From contig JAJRUC010000534.1 in assembly GCA_024278015.1 (NCBI GenBank), positions 1-5,366 on the forward strand: a DNA stretch of 5,366 bases. The letters run 5' to 3'. Shown one piece after another: positions 4,144-5,366 of this stretch. The stretch comes from Chloroflexota bacterium. GTDB taxonomy: Bacteria > Chloroflexota > Anaerolineae > 4572-78. Every line of letters begins with the position of its first letter. The first letter of the stretch is position 1. The notes beneath the pieces are model-generated. The model was given only the letters and a program-made list of their open reading frames with translations. It was not told the origin of the DNA and did not search any database. A program made the translations under genes and the position numbers.

Positions 4144-4674
4144 ATGCGAAAAACAAAACTTTTATCCTACCTTCTCGGCGGGGCGGTCTTTGTGGTTGTC
4201 GGGGCGCTGGTCTCGTGGATTAGCATCGAAACCACCATCAAAGCCACGTCCGGCCCAAATTTTTGCCAAACATGCCACCCCATGCAACCGATGATTGACA
4301 GCTATTTTGAATCGGCGGACGGCGGCAAGAACGACCTGGGCATTGTTGCCACCTGCACCGACTGCCACGTCTCTCACGAAACGCCACTGGCCCACATCAT
4401 CGGCAAGGCAGAATCGGGCGTTCATGATTTTTGGGTGATGTACACCCAGGACACCGATACCATCGACTGGTCTGCCAACCGCTTGCGCCGCGAAGAATAT
4501 GTCTTTGATTCGGGTTGTCTGGAATGTCACACCAATCTGGAACGGGCAACTCGCGGCAACAACAAAGCCTTTGTCGCTCACAAACCCTATTTTCTGGGTG
4601 AAACCGATGATAAATGTGTTTCGTGCCACGAACACGTCGGGCATCTGGAACTGAGTACCTATTTAAATCCCTAG
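4144..4674 (+). CDS. NapC/NrfH-type membrane-anchored tetraheme cytochrome c (HaoC-like)
   Basis: Likely oxidises membrane quinol and passes electrons outward to the multiheme enzyme encoded next. The 176-residue protein has one N-terminal membrane anchor (about residues 7-27, after MRKTK), no lipobox, and an exported domain with four CXXCH heme sites: CQTCH (41-45), CTDCH (71-75), CLECH (125-129) and CVSCH (158-162). The first site reads CQTCHPM, matching the NrfH CxxCHxM pattern in which Met ligates heme 1. Lys88 and Asp95 have the same seven-residue spacing as the Lys and Asp that I recall forming the NrfH quinol pocket. The HKPYF segment (146-150) offers a further His ligand. Size and heme number fit NapC/NirT/NrfH rather than the longer pentaheme forms. 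It starts four bases after the ferredoxin stop with only a weak ribosome site (GAGTGAG at 4134-4140). Confidence 0.9.
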   Translation: MRKTKLLSYLLGGAVFVVVGALVSWISIETTIKATSGPNFCQTCHPMQPMIDSYFESADGGKNDLGIVATCTDCHVSHETPLAHIIGKAESGVHDFWVMYTQDTDTIDWSANRLRREEYVFDSGCLECHTNLERATRGNNKAFVAHKPYFLGETDDKCVSCHEHVGHLELSTYLNP

Positions 4675-4679
4675 TTTTC

Positions 4680-4688
4680 AGGAGGAGG
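4680..4688 (+). promoter_or_regulatory. Strong Shine-Dalgarno site of the multiheme cytochrome gene
   Basis: AGGAGGAGG, eight bases before the ATG at 4697. It is the strongest ribosome-binding site in the window and far better than those of the two genes before it, suggesting that the multiheme enzyme is made in excess of its electron donors. Confidence 0.8.
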
Positions 4689-4696
4689 ATATTTTT

Positions 4697-5366
4697 ATGA
4701 AATTTTTCAAACCTGGCCTGCTGGTGATTGTAGTGCTGCTGTCAGGGCTGGCCCTGACCGCCTGCGCAAGCAACGCGCCCGTTACCACCCCCGATACCGC
4801 CGCGCCCCCACAATCCGGCGCAGCCTCTCAACCCGCCGTTACCCAACCCAAAGCGACCACCGTGGTTGTGGAAGTGGAGCGCAACGCCGGGTCGTTCAGC
4901 CCCAACAGCAGTCTGTCCATCAGCCGGGGCATGGATGAAGCCGCGCAGGAATGTATTGCCTGCCACAAAGATGTAAACCCCGGCGTGATTCGTGACTGGC
5001 GCGACAGCCGCCACGGACACGTGGGCGTCTCTTGCCTGGACTGCCATCAGGTGGAAAAAGACGCGCCCAACGCCACCCAGCACGAAACACTGGTGGGCAC
5101 AGATGTGTACGTTTCCATTCTGGTGCCGCCCAGCCGCTGTTCCGAATGTCATTCGGTGGAAACTGAACAATTTGAACACAGCGGACACTTCCGGGCCTAC
5201 CGCCAGATCATCCCCAAAGACGGGCTGCGCGTGCTGACCGAAGTTCACGAAGGGCGCAACAACCCCGATTTCGGCGGCGCGCCGGCTCAAACCGGCTGTA
5301 TGCAGTGCCACGGCACAGAAATTAAACTGGATGCAGACAACCGCCCCACCGATGACACCTGGCCCA
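4697..5366 (+). CDS. HAO-superfamily multiheme cytochrome c lipoprotein, partial (C-terminus off window)
   Basis: The first 223 residues of a multiheme cytochrome that runs off the right edge. A lipoprotein signal peptide ends in the lipobox LTAC (Cys23), followed by a Pro/Thr/Ala-rich linker (about 28-55). Four heme sites are visible: CIACH (86-90), CLDCH (113-117), CSECH (148-152) and CMQCH (201-205). The flanks follow hydroxylamine oxidoreductase: C..CH with a W..S.H element after heme 1 (W101, S104, H106), a 'V-x-C-x-DCH' second site, and a third site trailed by 'F..SGH' (159-164). By order, CMQCH would correspond to heme 4, the catalytic heme in Nitrosomonas HAO. No CXXCK site is present, arguing against classic NrfA. 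Octaheme tetrathionate reductase-like enzymes are the main alternative. The Tyr that crosslinks the HAO heme would lie outside the window. Its partner is the NrfH-like gene 22 bp upstream. Confidence 0.85.
   Translation, partial: MKFFKPGLLVIVVLLSGLALTACASNAPVTTPDTAAPPQSGAASQPAVTQPKATTVVVEVERNAGSFSPNSSLSISRGMDEAAQECIACHKDVNPGVIRDWRDSRHGHVGVSCLDCHQVEKDAPNATQHETLVGTDVYVSILVPPSRCSECHSVETEQFEHSGHFRAYRQIIPKDGLRVLTEVHEGRNNPDFGGAPAQTGCMQCHGTEIKLDADNRPTDDTWP

Noticed and set aside
4162..4644. Minus-strand open frame of 160 codons
   Set aside because: It is the complement of the tetraheme cytochrome gene, with no recognisable domain and no ribosome site.
4742..5311. Minus-strand open frame of 189 codons
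   Set aside because: It is the complement of the multiheme cytochrome gene, whose CXXCH sites and Shine-Dalgarno are unambiguous. The antisense product is low-complexity, rich in Gly, Ala and Val.
4697..5366. Classic pentaheme nitrite reductase NrfA
   Set aside because: All four visible heme sites are CXXCH with HAO-like flanks and no CXXCK. The NrfH-type neighbour alone does not decide it, because HAO-like enzymes also pair with such proteins.
1..5366. CRISPR array, tRNA or rRNA gene
   Set aside because: No regularly spaced direct repeats were seen on reading, and no cloverleaf with a conserved T-loop or rRNA-like segment was noticed in the intergenic stretches.

Overview
The window looks like chromosomal DNA of moderate GC content, probably from a Chloroflexota bacterium of the Anaerolineae kind. 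The basis is the scpB-rluB-cmk core cluster, two lipoproteins with Cys lipoboxes, and a multiheme cytochrome of a type I associate with that phylum. This is inference from protein character and gene order; no database was searched.

Layout. Positions 1-514 (minus strand) hold the N-terminal part of an unrecognised lipoprotein running off the left edge. A short divergent intergenic region (515-614) carries a good minus-strand promoter and a weaker plus-strand one. Positions 615-2771 are a compact housekeeping operon: scpB (chromosome condensation), an RluB-type 23S rRNA pseudouridine synthase, and cmk (cytidylate kinase). A Crp/Fnr-family regulator without any cysteine follows (2799-3458). Positions 3459-3839 are gene-free but highly structured: a 129-bp MITE-like element with 20-bp terminal inverted repeats, a second large GC-rich inverted repeat, then a promoter with a CRP-like site centred 29.5 bp upstream of the first base of a perfect TATAAT. 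From about 3840 a redox operon begins: a small ferredoxin with a substituted cluster-I cysteine, a membrane-anchored tetraheme NapC/NrfH-type cytochrome, and a lipoprotein multiheme cytochrome of the hydroxylamine oxidoreductase (HAO) superfamily, which runs off the right edge after four visible hemes.

How the genes may work together. The last two genes resemble the HaoC-HaoA pairing, in which a NrfH-like quinol dehydrogenase passes electrons to an octaheme HAO-like enzyme that acts on nitrite, hydroxylamine or another small nitrogen or sulfur compound. Here the catalytic protein seems tethered to the outer face of the membrane by lipid. The Crp/Fnr regulator just upstream is the obvious candidate to control this operon through the CRP-like site. 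The direction of catalysis and the substrate cannot be read from the part of the enzyme that is visible.
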